DNA from: Brachypodium distachyon
Lineage: Eukaryota > Streptophyta > Magnoliopsida > Poales > Poaceae
NCBI RefSeq assembly: GCF_000005505.3
Contig: NC_016132.3
Coordinates: forward strand, 27,642,501 to 27,706,500
Reading direction: 5' to 3'
Length of the DNA: 64,000 nt
The notes below the pieces were generated by a model, which did no database searches, had not been told where the DNA came from, and saw only the letters and a program-made list of their open reading frames with translations. Each line of letters begins with the position of its first letter. Position 1 is the first letter of the stretch. The position numbers and the translations under genes were made by a program. Of the stretch, positions 20,935 through 33,296 are shown piece after piece.

Positions 20935-22122
20935 GCTGACACCTGTGAAGTAGAGGATACGAAGAACAGGCGAGAAGTACACAAATTCTCAGATAAAAAC
21001 ATTTTGGCAAGAGATTTTTAGCAGAAGTAAATTGACCATGTTTATGAAGAATAACCACTCAGTTCTTCAACGAAGACAACAACACAGATTTAAACTGAAG
21101 TTCTTCTAGAGAGCTTCAACCTATATTTGATTTAGCTAGAACTTCGGAAATTTAGAGTATGCTATTCTACGCAAACAAGGCAATCTACAGAGCAGCTGAG
21201 GATTCATCTAATCTTAGGAATTAAATGAAAATTTGAAGTGTACCTAAGATGAGCTCGGTGAAGAACAGAAGAATCACCAAACCCTAACCGCAAAGCACTA
21301 ACATGGCAAAAGCAGTCAATCTACTGCAGCAAACGAGGGATTGTAAGATGCGTTTGCTATTGGAATCGATCTAAAAAGGGAAAACGACGCTTGCCTGTAG
21401 TCCCCGACTTGAATCGATGCAAATCAGCGACGGCGCTGATGAAAATTGAAGCTTGAAGTCTTCGTCCGAGCGTGAGCAGCTTCGCGGAGAGAGGAGAGTC
21501 GCGAGAGCTCCCGAGCGAACGAGGGGGAAAGTGTTTTGCGATGGAATGTAAATTTTTCCCGAAGGGGTATGGTGGCCTTTTATAAGGAGGTGAAAAAGCG
21601 AGAGAATCTCACCGGTATCTTTTATCCCGAAAGTTTTGCTAGGGTTTCCCCGTACAATTAAGATTTTCCAACGGGATAAGATTTTTACCGTTCGGAAAGA
21701 TTCGTGAAGACTACGGCTAAAAAGGAGATTCCGTTGAAGTAATATTCTTCAGAAGCTTTGAAGACTTATGGTTCTTCCAAAAACAAAATTCATTTTGAAG
21801 AAAGATAATTCTTGCATCACCGAAAAGGATTACAATGATACATGAATAACGATGAATAGCCTTTGTGTACAGAAAGAAATAGATAAGATAGATAGATTCT
21901 AAGGTGTTCTTAGTTTCATTTTCATCCGACAGTAAGAGGTGAATGCTATGAAGAACAACTGCATGGATGAATTTGAAGAAAGAGGCAAATAACAGGCTTC
22001 TAATCCTACTGAAGACAAACGAAAAGAAGAACAAACAACACTAATGCTAAGAAACAGAAACACTGAAGACAATGCAAGTGAAGTAAACATGAATGCAAGA
22101 GTATTAACAAATATGCAAGTCT
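20935..22122 (-). other. Spacer with promoter-like leader before the third ORF (BC)
   Basis: This is the counterpart of 12230-13394. On the minus strand it shows TATAAAAGG (21584-21576), a GC-rich leader, a candidate donor CTACAG/GCAAGC near 21392 or TTAG/GTACAC near 21245, and an acceptor-like CTTCACAG/GTGTCAGC just before the ATG at 20934. Both copies keep box, leader and acceptor in the same order. Confidence 0.5.
21576..21584 (-). promoter_or_regulatory. Internal TATA box upstream of the third ORF (BC)
   Basis: TATAAAAGG on the minus strand, about 640 bp before the ORF start. It is a canonical TATA box inside the element rather than in an LTR. Confidence 0.5.
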
Positions 22123-24769
22123 TCAAGAGATATTCCGGTAATCCAAGATGTTCAATTCACTCCTCAGCTCACAGAATTTGATTTTGTCAAGAGGTTTGGT
22201 GAAGATATCTGCGAGTTGTTTGTCTGTCCTCACATGGTTTAGGCAAATTTCACCTTTGGACACATGATCTCTGAGGAAATGGTGTCGAATATCAATGTGC
22301 CTCGTGCGAGAATGTTGGACTGGATTATTGGCAATTTTTATGGCGCTCTCATTATCACACAGGAGAGCAACGACATCGACTGAGATACCGAAGTCTTTGA
22401 GGGTTTACCTCATCCAAAGAAGTTGGGCACAACAACTGCCTGCTGAAACATATTCTGCTTCAGTCGTCGACAAAGCAACAGAATTCTGCTTCTTTGAAAA
22501 CCAACGCACTAAGGATCTTCCGAGGAATTGGCAAGTGCCGGAAGTGGATTTTCGATCAACCTTGCAACCGGCATAATCTGAATCAGAATAGCCAACAAAA
22601 TCAAAAGAAGCACCTTTGGGATACCAGAGACCGAAGCATGGGGTGCGAACTAAATATCTGAGGATTCTTTTCACTGCCATGAGGTGACAATCTCGGGGGT
22701 CTGCTTGAAACTTTGCACACATGCAAACACTCAACATGATATCTGGACTAGATGCACAAAAGTAAAGTAAGGAACCAATCATGGAACATAAAACCTTTTG
22801 ATCCACCGGTTTACCAGTAGTGTTGAGGTCGAGGTGGTCATTCGTCGGCATTGGAGTTTCAATTTCCTTGACAGATTCCATCGCAAACTTCTTCAGCATA
22901 TCCCTGATGTACTTCGTTTGAGAGATGAAGATTCCATTCTTCATTTGCTTGATTTGAAGACCGAGGAAGAACTTCAATTCTCCCATCATGTACATCTCAA
23001 ACTTCTCAATCATCATTTTTCCAAATTCTTCGCTGAAACCAGGGTTAGTGGAACCAAAAACAATATCATCCACATATATTTGACACAGAAAGAGATCATC
23101 ATTCATTTTATTTGTGAAAAGTGTTGGATCAATTTTACCAATTTTGAAACCCTTCTTGACTAGAAACTTTCTAAGGCATTCATACCATGCTCGAGGCGTT
23201 TGCTTCAAGCCGTAGAGTGCCTTATCAAGTTTATAGACATGATTAGGATGTTCTGGCTCTTCAAAACCAGGGGGTTGTTCAACATAAACAAGTTCTTCAA
23301 TTGTTCCATTTAGAAATGTAGTTTTCACACCCATTTGATATAAAGTTATGTCATGATGATTAGCTGAGGTAGAAGTTCCGGATTGGTTAGGTTCTTTACC
23401 ATGTGAAGCACCTTATTCATTATTGATTCCAGATTCACTTTGCTTGACTTTTTCTAAACAAATATCACCAATGGCCATCTTTCGGATATTTCCTGAAATT
23501 TATTCAATATCTACAGACATTGGCAATTGCTCTTCCTGGGAGCTATTAGCTTCATCGAACTGCACATCCTTAGCAATCTCAACAACTTCTGTGGTGTTGT
23601 TGAAGACTCGATAAGCATGCGCATTCGAGGGATAACCCAAGAAGAAACCTTCGTCACATTTAGAATCAAACTTGTCTCGTCTATTCTTCTTGTTGAGGAT
23701 GTAGCATTTGCTTCCGAAGACTCTAAAGTATGACACATCAGGTTTGCGGTTGGAGATGAGCTCGTATGGAGTTTTCTTCAGGAGTCGATGAAGATATAGG
23801 CAGTTTGAAGAATGGCATGCCGTGTTGATGGCTTCAGCCCAGAAGCGGTCAGGAGTCTTGTACTCATTCAGCATTGTCCGGGCCATGTCCATAAACGTGC
23901 GGTTCTTTCTCTCCACCACCCCATTTTGTTGAGGACAATGAGGTGCAAAGAACTCATGCTTCACGTCGAACTCATCGAGGAATTCTTCCATCATCAGGTT
24001 CTTGAATTCAGTCCCATTGTCACATCGCACACCCTTGATGGTTACATCAAATTCGTTCTGGGCTCTTCGTGCAAACTTCTTGAAGATCTCAACTACTGTG
24101 CTCTTATCATCCAAAAAGAACACCCAAGTGAAATGTGAATAATCATCAACAATCACAAATCCATATGAGTTACCTTCTATACTCATGTATGTGGTAGGGC
24201 CAAAAAGATCCATGTGAAGCAACTCGAGAGGTTCTTGAAGTAGTCATGACATTCTTCGAAGGATGAGACGCTCCGATTTGCTTCCCAGCTTGGCATGCAC
24301 TGCATAAACGATTCTTCTCAAAAGAGACGTTCTTCACACCTCGGATGTGGTTGCCTTTGACCAGTCTGTCAAGATTCTTCATGCCCGCGTGGCCGAGTAT
24401 TTTATGCCAGAGCCACCCTAGTGAAGATTTTGCAACGAGACACATAGGGGTTGAGTATGAGGAGTCATCAAAATTTACAAGATAGAGATTAACCCTTTCT
24501 TCGCCGTCTGAAGACAAAAGAGTTATCCTTTTCTGAACTAACATACACATATGATTTTGTGAAGCAAACGATTAGTACATGATCACATAGTTGAGCAACA
24601 GATAGAAGATTATATCCAAGTGATTCAACAAGAAGTACTTCATTAATAGACAGATCATTTTCCTTAAAAATAACAACTTTGCCGAGACCAATTACCTTTC
24701 CCTTACCATTGTCACCAAAAGTGATGTTCTGATGATGTTGAGGACAAAGTTCTAATGAACTAAACATTT
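22123..24769 (-). pseudogene. pol: pol of BC (integrase, RT, RNase H part)
   Basis: This is the Copia polyprotein, read from 24769 to the TGA at 22123. It shows the GAG-pre-integrase zinc region (about 24430-24290), the integrase core with 'MDLFGPT', 'RCDNGTEFKN' and 'QQNGVVERKNRT' (24222-23850), the RT catalytic 'IYVDDIVFGS' (about 23080) and RNase H 'YSDSDYAGCKVDRKSTSG'. Breaks: a deletion joins the linker after integrase to the middle of RT (about 23365, shared 'GCTAA'), removing the N-terminal RT fingers; CAA has become TAA after 'LLWMR' (about 22403); and there is a frame change near 24230. The protease N-terminus lies at 40725 onward, beyond the LTR1 insertion. Confidence 0.9.
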
Positions 24770-25489
24770 TGTTCTGTAACATCCCAAAATTTCAAACTCC
24801 TACATATGCATTGCATTCATGAACATCATGCCACTTTTGCATATTTGAATTCAAATTTGAATCTCAAAAGGCTTTGAAAAGGTTTTATTTCAATTTAAAA
24901 CCCTAGCATTTCACCCATTTGAACTTTGGATCTTTAAACCAATAGGGTTTATCTATAAATGTGGTTTATTGCATAAATGAGTTATCCCATAATTTTTGGT
25001 ATTTAATTTGGATTTGAAAAACTATATTTTTTCAAATGGTTACATTGCCCTAAAAGGCATTTATAGGGCAAAATTGAATTTAGCTATTTTATTTTGGAGG
25101 GAATTTTGTCCCAAAAGTTGAATCATGATAAAACATGATTTTACAAATTTTCTGGAATTTATTTTGACCGATTTGGAGTTCAAAATCAAAAGTTAGAAGG
25201 GAATTACAGAAAAAGAAAAAGAAAGAAAGCTAAAAGGAAAAAAAAAACAAAAAAAAGGAGAAACGGACAGGCCCGGCCGAATTGGGCCGAACCAGCCCAT
25301 TCCCCCGCGCGCGCCCGAGCAGGCCCAGCCAGCCCCGCAGTGCCTGCACCCGCGCTTGTTGCTGACAGGTGGGGGCTTCGTCCCGAATGGAAAGCGGCGT
25401 CACGCCGCCGAATCCACGCCGGACTCGCCGTGCCGCCATCTCCGGAGTCCGCCGATTCCGTGCTTCCCGAAGTTGCCTAAGCACACCCC

Positions 25490-25496
25490 TATAAAG
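25490..25496 (+). promoter_or_regulatory. TATA box of LTR1 with GC-rich leader
   Basis: TATAAAG in 'cccctataaagccc', followed by a C/T-rich leader and about 500 bp of GC-rich sequence (25530-26000) open on both strands. This is probably the LTR promoter and transcribed leader. Confidence 0.45.
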
Positions 25497-27101
25497 CCCA
25501 GCCTCCCCTCTCTCTTTCCCCTCTGTTTGCCCTCACTCTCACGCGCCCACGTCGCCGGATTTACTAGCCGGAGCAAGCAACCCCGCCGTCGCTGTTTCGC
25601 TTCGGGTCGAAACCGCCGGTGAGCCTCCCTGCCCGAGACCTCTAATTTCTGGACCGCCTCGACATTGCGCACGTTTTGACGCGCACGGATTCGTCCTTGG
25701 TGCACTCTAACAACCGAAGCAGCGCCGCCCGACCTCGTCGGAACCCGCGCCCACGCCGCCAAAGCCGCCGTCGTCCTAGGCGACAGCCCGGCCCTCGTCT
25801 CGCCGCACCGACCGCGCACGGGATTCGTCTCGTCGCGCCGCGCACGCCCGTCTCCTCTCCGACGACCGAAGACCCCCGGAACCTCGTCCGCCGCCCCGCC
25901 CGCACCGCGCCGCCGCCGGACGCCGCTCGCCGGAAACCTAGTTTCCCCGGAGGTGAGCCCGAACACCCTCGGCCGTCCGATCTTGGCCAACGGCCAAGAT
26001 TAGAACCCCTTAAGCCCTTTAAAACGAACCGGTACCGTCCAATCAGAGGACAACACGTGGCACTTTAATAGAAAAAGGAAAATGTAATTTTAATTCCCGG
26101 AATAATTAAAATGCCACTTTTGCAAAAAAGCCCCCATAACTTCAAACGTTCATATCATTTAAACCGTTTGGCCAAATTTGATGATCCACACCTTTCTGGA
26201 ATCCTTAGGACTTGCAGAATCTTTTGGCGTTGTCCAATTTCAAATTTGAATAGTTTGGCCATAGTCAAATTATAGAATAGGGTTTAATGCCATTTAATTC
26301 ATAACTAATTAATTAGAAATGCTTTTTAATTGAAACCAGTGCCCAAATTTTTTTTTTATTATCCTCTGTCCATTGGGACAGAGAAATAAATATTTTGAAT
26401 TAAATTAATTGGCTAATGCGAATAAAACCTTGTATTGGGGTTTAATTCCTAGTTTTTGCATTATGTTTTTAAACCTAATGCAATAATTTTAATTGCTAAT
26501 ACTTTGGACCAGATTTATGATCTGGTTGATTACCCAAATAAAATAAACCAAATCATGTCACATGCTTGCATTGCATCATAGCATACCTTCTTTTGTCGTG
26601 ATGTGAATTGTGTGTTTATGTATGTGTATGTTTGTTTCGTATAGTTTTCTCGGAGAGCGAACTGTGTGATTGCGAAGAGTGATTGAATACCAACTGCTAT
26701 AAAGGCAAGTTCACTTTGACCATCATCCTATTATTTTATTATGCACTAGTTTTTATTAGTTGCATTGTTAGGATTATTATTGTATCTATGCTAGCTATGA
26801 TCCATCCTAGTAATATAGTGTAACAGCCCGAGAGCAACCTTTTTTTCCTTTTAAGCCCTTTTGGACTGTTTTGTAATTTAATTGTTGTCATCGTGTTGTC
26901 ATGCTCATGTCATCATAATTGTTTTGCAATGTCATTAGCATCATGTCGCATGAAACTATTTTTCGTTTGCATAAAAGATGTCGTTCCATGTGCTTGCCTT
27001 TTCGTGTGTGTGCGAAAAACCTAAAATTGCAAAAACCGTATTTTTGTTTGAGACTTTTGTTGGCCCAAAAGCCCGTCTAGCCAAACCCTAGTTTCCTAGC
27101 C

Positions 27102-27108
27102 TATAAAG
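27102..27108 (+). promoter_or_regulatory. TATA box of LTR2
   Basis: TATAAAG in 'tagcctataaagctagcc', followed by a C/T tract and GC-rich sequence, the same arrangement as in LTR1. Confidence 0.45.
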
Positions 27109-27111
27109 CTA

Positions 27112-27173
27112 GCCCTCTTCCTCTCTTTCCTTTCTTTCTTTCTTTCTTTCCTTTCTTTCTTCCTATTTTGCCT
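27112..27173 (+). repeat. C/T-rich (TTTC)n tract
   Basis: Pyrimidine-only run just after the LTR2 TATA box, with six or more TTTC units. Confidence 0.75.
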
Positions 27174-28612
27174 GGCCGCCGCCGTTCGTTCTCCCCTTCT
27201 TCTTCTTCCTCCCGAAGCCTCCCCTCGATCTCTTCCTTCCGGAGCTCCCATGGCCGGGCCCCCTCTCCTGTCTCTCCCCGCACCTCCATCTCCCTGTCGC
27301 CCGCGCGCCTCTCTCCCTCTGCGCCGGCGCCTCCCGCTCTCGTCGCCGGCCCGCTCCGCCTCCCCGTCGCCGAGCTCGCCACCACCACCTCGCCCGACAG
27401 CCCGCGCACGCCCTCTTTTCCTGCTCCGCCCTCCACCGCGTGTGCCCGCGACCACCTCCTCCCGGCCTCTGTTCCTGGCCGCGACGCTCGCCTGCCGTGG
27501 CCTCGCGCCGACGGCCTCCCTCGCCTGTTCTGAGCCCCCGGCGACCGCCTCCACGCGCACCGCCCGCCTGCAGCTCCCGCACCCCACCTCGTCGGCGTCT
27601 TCCCGAGCTCCGCCGCCATCGACCTCATCGGCGCAGCCTCCCTTTCTCCTCGCTGTCGGTGCGATTCCTCTGCCCTGCCCCGTCAACCCCCTTGTCGGCC
27701 CACCTGAAGCCCATCTCCAGCCCGCAGGCCGAGCAAGCGCAAGTCCATCAGCAGCTAAGCCCACAGCCTATCTTTTTCTATTTTCTGGAAATTGTTAAAC
27801 CTTGACGTGTGGGCCCTGCTTGTCAGTCTGTGCACTGCTATTTGTTGCTGCAGCCCGCTACTGTGTTGCCGCTGCTCCGTGTCGAGCCGTCTTGCTGCTG
27901 CACTTCGTCGACGCCCACGAAAAACCACATCGCTTTGGAGATGAAGCCGCGCGACTACATCGCCTACGTGAACAACTACTTCGTCTACGAGGACTACATC
28001 GTCTACGACGCCTACTTCCTCTACCATCGACTACGCCATGGCGCGCCACGAAGGTAGAATCTTAGAGCGACCGCTTCGTAGGCTCGTAGACCCGTAGGTT
28101 GCGATTGTCGATATGCATGTGTTGTATGAGATGCCCGTGTTTTTATCGATAGTACTAGTTGCAGGTATGTCGTTGCTACCGGCGTGTGCAATCCCGACCG
28201 AGTTGTTTGTTTTGTGTTGTTCTTGTTTAAACCATATCTTTTGCATACTTTGTCCAAATCAATGCAAACTTCATATGTAAATTGTTCAGAAAAATGCAAG
28301 GAATATTAATATGGCATTTTTTTCCCATTTGAACTTGATATCTTCAAATCTGTATAAACAGTAGTTTAAATCGATTTGAAACTTGTTTAATTCATACAAG
28401 TTCTTTCTTAATTGCAAAATTGGTGAACCTTATATGCATTTTGATCAGCAAGACCTGCTAAACCTCTTCATGGCATTCTCATTCATGTTTGAGCAACTCT
28501 AACCTACTGTTTAGTATAAAACACCTTACCTCTTGCTTATGGAGTTGCAATTTCATTACTTTAGGAATTCCAATCCAGTTAATATGATTAGTGTATCATC
28601 TACTCACTTGCT

Positions 28613-28621
28613 GTTAAGATG
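28613..28621. repeat. 9-bp target duplication of the MULE (left)
   Basis: GTTAAGATG here and at 37616-37624. Nine bases is the size expected of Mutator-type insertion. Confidence 0.92.
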
Positions 28622-28790
28622 GCTAATTTTTTTTAAATAATACGAATTTTTTAATCATTTTCAAAAATAATACGGCCTCGGCCAAGCCGAGGCCGATTGG
28701 GCCCAGTCGGTCTGGCCCAAGCCGATTAGAGCCAACTGGCCAGTCGGCTTCGCCTGGGCCGACTGGAGCCAACCGCGCGCGGGCCCGCCT
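28622..28790 (+). repeat. Left terminal and subterminal repeat of the MULE
   Basis: An AT-rich terminal inverted repeat (28622-28672) is followed by a GC-rich block with several copies of AGTCGG/GCCGACT and CCAAGCCGA in both orientations, which can fold on itself. Matching blocks are in 37410-37615. Confidence 0.8.
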
Positions 28791-29274
28791 GCCTTTCTCT
28801 TTTTCCTTTATTCCCTCCCTTATTCCTCCCCAGGCCGAGCCCGAGCAGCCCAGCGCCAGCGCCAACTCCCTTCTGTTCTTCCTCTTCCCTTCTTCCTTCC
28901 TTGCTAATGCCCCCAATTTGTAGCCAACATTAGTGAGTTTTGTTCCCGTTTAACCCACAAAATTGCATCCCCTTGCTATTTAGCACCCAATGACACCTTG
29001 ATCTACTCTTTTCGTTGAACATTTTGAGCTAATTTCGTGTTCCTAAGTTGGGGCAATGGGGGTGGTTTGGAGGAGTTCGGAGGTGGTGGTGGTGCTCATC
29101 CGGTGACCGTGAGGCCGCTTAAGGTTGGGGTTCGCACGCTTCAAGGGTAAATCCTAATCTCTCACGTATTTATCCTATAATGTATATGTTTATGAGGGTA
29201 TGTGTGTACGTATATATAGAAGTATGTTTTAGCGTTTGGTAGTGCTCATTATTTTGGACAACTGTTAATGTCGT

Positions 29275-29995
29275 AGTGCTTAGTATTTGATGCGTCTAAA
29301 TATTATGGCTGGGAGTAATATGTTTTGGTAGAATAGATTTTTTTTTGATGCCGTACTACTTAGTATTTGACGCGTATTAATATTTTTAATATGCCGTACT
29401 ACTTAGTATTTGACGCGTATTAATATTTTTTATATGCCGTACTGCTTAGTATGTGACGCGTATTAATATTTTTTTGGGATGCCGTACTGCTTAGTATTTG
29501 ACGCGTATTAATATTTTTTATATGCCGTACTGCTTAGTATTTGACGCGTATTAATATTTTTTATATGTCGTACTGCTTAGTATTTGACGCGTATTAATAT
29601 TTTTAATTTGGCGTACTGATTAGTATTTGACGCGTATTAATATTTTTTATATGCCGTACTGCTTAGTATTTGACGCGTATTAATATTTTTTTTGGATGCC
29701 GTACTGCTTAGTATTTGACGCGTATTAATATTTTTTATATGCTGTGCTGCTTACTATTTGACGCGTATTAACATATTTTATATGCAGTACTGCTTAGTAT
29801 TTGATGCGTATTAATATTTTTTATATGCGGTACTGCTTAGTATTTGACGTGTCTAAACATTTTTTATATGCCGTATTGCTAAGTATTTGACGCGTATTAA
29901 TATTTGTAATATGCCGTACTGCTTAGTATTTGACGCGTCTAAACATTTTTTATATGCCGTACTGCTTAGTATTTGACGCGTCTAAACATTTTTTT
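29275..29995 (+). repeat. 43-bp minisatellite, about 16 units
   Basis: The unit has the core 'gccgtactgcttagtatttg' followed by 'acgcgtattaatatttttta'. Units are mostly 40-46 bp, differing by A/T-run length and by 'tattaata' versus 'tctaaaca'. The array ends about 10 bp before the transposase ATG at 30007, so it occupies the promoter/leader position. Most units contain ACGCGT. Confidence 0.92.
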
Positions 29996-30006
29996 AGGCA
30001 TCAGAG

Positions 30007-32707
30007 ATGTCCGGTGTAGTGAAGTTTGTTTTTTACTATGGTTCCGGTACTGTCTTAACAACCGAGCACGGAGCTGATCTGAGTAAGTTTAAGTATGTGG
30101 AGTTGGATCTAACGGCCCCTCAAACATGGACGTTTAGTTAGCTGCAGGAATGGTTGGTACGATGTTTAGCGCTCAATCCTGAAACATACACCGTCCGTGT
30201 GCAAGCATTGTGGACCAAGTCAAGTTCAAATATTTTCTGGGTTTTGAGGCTGATAGACCGGACATCAAAGTGGGTGCGCTGGTTAGAAAGTTGCGAGAAA
30301 AGGGGAACTACACCTGTCGCCTTAATCCAGGTTGTCGCTCATGAGACCAATCCAGCTGAAGGCGAGGGTGAATCAAGTTATGACTTGTCCAATGCAAACT
30401 CTGTGTCGAATGCTGGAGGTGGTGGTTATGAATCAGGCCAGAGCTCCGGGGCAGTAGGAGAGGATGAGTACACTGGCGAGAACGAGATGGAGGATGAAGA
30501 TACAGATGGTCGTAGTTCTTATGACGATGAGTCTCATGAGGCGGACGAAGAGGAGGTGTCGACTCCTGCATCATGGAATCAACACTTCTCTTCAGCTATG
30601 ATCGTGAACGATGGGCATGACTCTGTATGGCAATATCATCAGAACAACATTGCGAAGGGTGCCAGATTTCCTGACAAGAAACATCTGCAGGATGCCATAG
30701 TTGCTTGGGCAATGTCCACGCAAAGGGTTTTCAAAACAACAGTCTCTTCACAAAAATATCTGACAATGGAGTGCGAACAAATAGATTGTCCCGGGAGGGT
30801 GCATGGCTATGTTCCTAAGTATGACACAGATTGGGTTGTGAGTGACTTGGTGTTGCACACATGTGTCATTCCCAGTATCCCTCAAGACCATCGTAACCCC
30901 TCGTCGACGCTTCTTGCTCGGTTGCTTTACACGGAGATAGTGGAGAGCAAAGCAATGGAAGTGAAGGCCATCATGCATAAGGTCAGGGTAAGGTTTAAGT
31001 ACAACATTTCGTATGGCAAGGCTTGGAGGGCTAAGCAGAGGGCTCTTGAGGAAAGATTTGGTTCGTTTTTCGACTCGTATGACTATGTTGTCCGCCTCCT
31101 CCATACACTGCAAGCCCGTAATCCAGGCACCTATGTCGGCATCCAACACTTCCTGCACCCAGAGTATCCAACTGTGAGGGTGCTGCAACGACAGTTCTTC
31201 ACTTTCGGTGTATGCGTCCAAGCTTTCCATCATTGTCGACCGGTGTTATGCGTAGATGAAACTTTTCTCACTGGCAAATACAGGGGGCAGATCTTGACCG
31301 CCATTGGTCAAGACGGCAACAATCAAATCGTTCCGCTCGCATTTGCTTTCGTGGAGGGTGAGAACACTGAAAGTTAGTTATGGTTTTTCAGGCAGCTCAA
31401 GAGAGCAGTTGTGCATGATAAGCCGAATGTGTGCATCCTTCATGACAGACATGCAGGCATACTCAGTGCGATAAGGACACTGACAAACCCTGGGCCTGAT
31501 GAACAGACTCCAACTTCTTCGTTGGACATGCAGAGTCGTTGGTGCATGCGGCATTTCGGGGCCAACTTCTTCTCGCAGTTCAGGAACAAGTCACTTATGA
31601 ATCTATTCAAGAAACTCTGCAAACAGAACCAACAATGGAAGTACACTAGGATACGTGGTTATCTTGATGAGTTCACGAAGAAACATGTTAGGGAGAGGAC
31701 AGCGGCACAAAACGCGGCGGTAGCAGCACATGTAGCAGCAGTGGCTGCATAGACAGCAGTTGGAACAGGACCATCTGAGGAAGAACCTGTTGGGCTTTGT
31801 GACTTGCCAGGGTTTGACCCACCCCGGCACTAGGAGAAGGGTTGGGAGGCAGATAAAAAACTTTCAGCAGTGGATAGAGCACGAGCCTCTGGAGCGGTGG
31901 TCTTTGCTGCACGACACACATGGCGCTAGGTACGGCGTCATGACTACTAACCTGGCAGAAACATACAACTTTGTCCTGAGGGGAAATAGGGCTTTACCAC
32001 TTACAGCCATCGTCGAGGGTATTTTTCATGGCACGGTGAAGTATTTCAGAGAAAGACGACAAAGAGCTGAAATGCATATCATGAACAACCCAAATACACC
32101 ATACTGTGAAAAGATTATGAAGTACATGGGTGAGAAGATGGAAAACGCTAGGTCTCATACTGTCGTCGCCATCGGTAATCAAGAACACAGGTTTGAGGTG
32201 CGCTTGCCAACTGACAAGTTCGGCGTTGGAAATGAATTGAGGACACAGGAGGTGAAGATTGGAAATGAAGCGTGGCCAACGTGTGAGTGCACCTGCAACA
32301 AACCAAAGTTGCTTCACCTTCCTTGCTCACATGTACTTGCTGCTTGCGGGCAGCTAGGGATGGACGCAATCTCATTTGTGTCTCCCTATTACCTGAAAGA
32401 GTCTGTGCTTAGTACATGGACAGGTGAGATGCTAGGGTTTCGTGCAATGGGCAATTTCAACAAGGTAACTCCTGGTGAAAGGCGGTACATCCCTGACCCC
32501 GGGCTACTGCGGACAGGCACAGGCAGACGCCCGTCCAGGCGCATCCGAAATGATATGGATGAATCTGAAGCCGGAGGACCGTCACGACAATGTTTTCTAT
32601 GCAACCATTTTGGCCACAGGGACACTTATTGTCCAACTTTCGGTACTGGTGGAGCTACTGCCCGTGGAAGAGGGAGACGTGGACGACGAGGGAGAGGAAG
32701 AAATTAG
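30007..32707 (+). pseudogene. mudrA: MuDR-like (mudrA) transposase
   Basis: This is the transposase that binds the MULE ends and moves the element. From the ATG at 30007 (MSGVVKFVFYYGS) it shows an acidic linker (30430-30580), a MuDR DNA-binding region ('FPDKKHLQDAIVAWA...CPGRVHGY', about 30660-30870), the MULE catalytic domain ('CVDETFLTGKYRG' near 31250 with the first Asp; 'ILHDRHAG' near 31435 with the second; 'NLAETYNFVLRG' near 31955 as candidate Glu), a SWIM zinc finger (CECTC...HLPCSH, about 32280-32340) and a C-terminal zinc knuckle 'CFLCNHFGHRDTYC' plus an Arg/Gly tail. Breaks: TAG at 30139, TAG at 31375 where the family has Trp, TAG at 31750, and a frame change between 31753 and 31830. 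Confidence 0.93.
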
Positions 32708-32990
32708 GCTTATCATGCATATGTGAAACTATGTGTTAATTTGTACCCTATGTTTTAATTTGTACTACATGTGAAACTTTGTGTTAATTTGTACTCCATG
32801 AAACTATGTGTTAATTTGTACGCTATGTGGAACTAAGTTTTATTTAGTACTCTGTGAAACTAAGTGTTAATTTGTGCCCTATGTTTTAATTTGTACTCTG
32901 TGTGGAACTGTGTGTTAATTTTACGCTTTGTTCAACTATGTTTTAATATGTACTCTCGGTTTAACTATGCTTAACTTTAATTTGTATGTC
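32705..32990 (+). repeat. AT-rich imperfect tandem repeat
   Basis: Alternating 'gtgaaactatgtgttaattt' and 'gtaccctatgttttaatttg' units, 22-46 bp, lie downstream of the transposase stop. A shorter run of the same units occurs at 33585-33655 inside the next gene. Confidence 0.75.
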
Positions 32991-33164
32991 TAACTATGTT
33001 TATAAATGTTGCAAGCACAAAATGGAGAGAGTATCGTTGCTATCTCCAGAGATTGAGAGTAAGCATCAGGCTGCTCGATTGGTGGCGCATCCTGGGAGTG
33101 TCGAGCCTCTTGTCACGCGCACTCCTAAGGAAAATTGGATGATACACCCTGCCTGGATTCAGCG

Positions 33165-33296
33165 GTATTTATTCAATCATTTCTTGCATGTCCATTTTAT
33201 TTATTCATCCCTTGCATGTACATTTCATTCAATAATCCCTTGCATTTACATTTTATTTATTCATCCCTTGTATGTCCATTTTATTTATGCAGTTTG
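33165..33296 (+). repeat. 34-bp tandem repeat in a PMD intron
   Basis: Four imperfect copies of 'cccttgcatgtacattttat' plus 'ttattcat' end at the acceptor 'tttatgcag'. Confidence 0.7.

Noticed and set aside
25400..25990. Long minus-strand frame in the GC-rich part of LTR1
   Set aside because: Arg/Ala/Gly-rich frames are open on both strands, as expected of CG-rich DNA. It lies inside a solo LTR and has no domain.
27096..27805. Several overlapping 120-220-codon frames on both strands in LTR2
   Set aside because: GC-rich leader sequence after the LTR TATA box; low-complexity products and no splice-consistent gene.
29275..29995. Minisatellite considered as a CRISPR-like or centromeric array
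   Set aside because: Units are contiguous without unique spacers, the array is only about 0.7 kb and it is inside a MULE.
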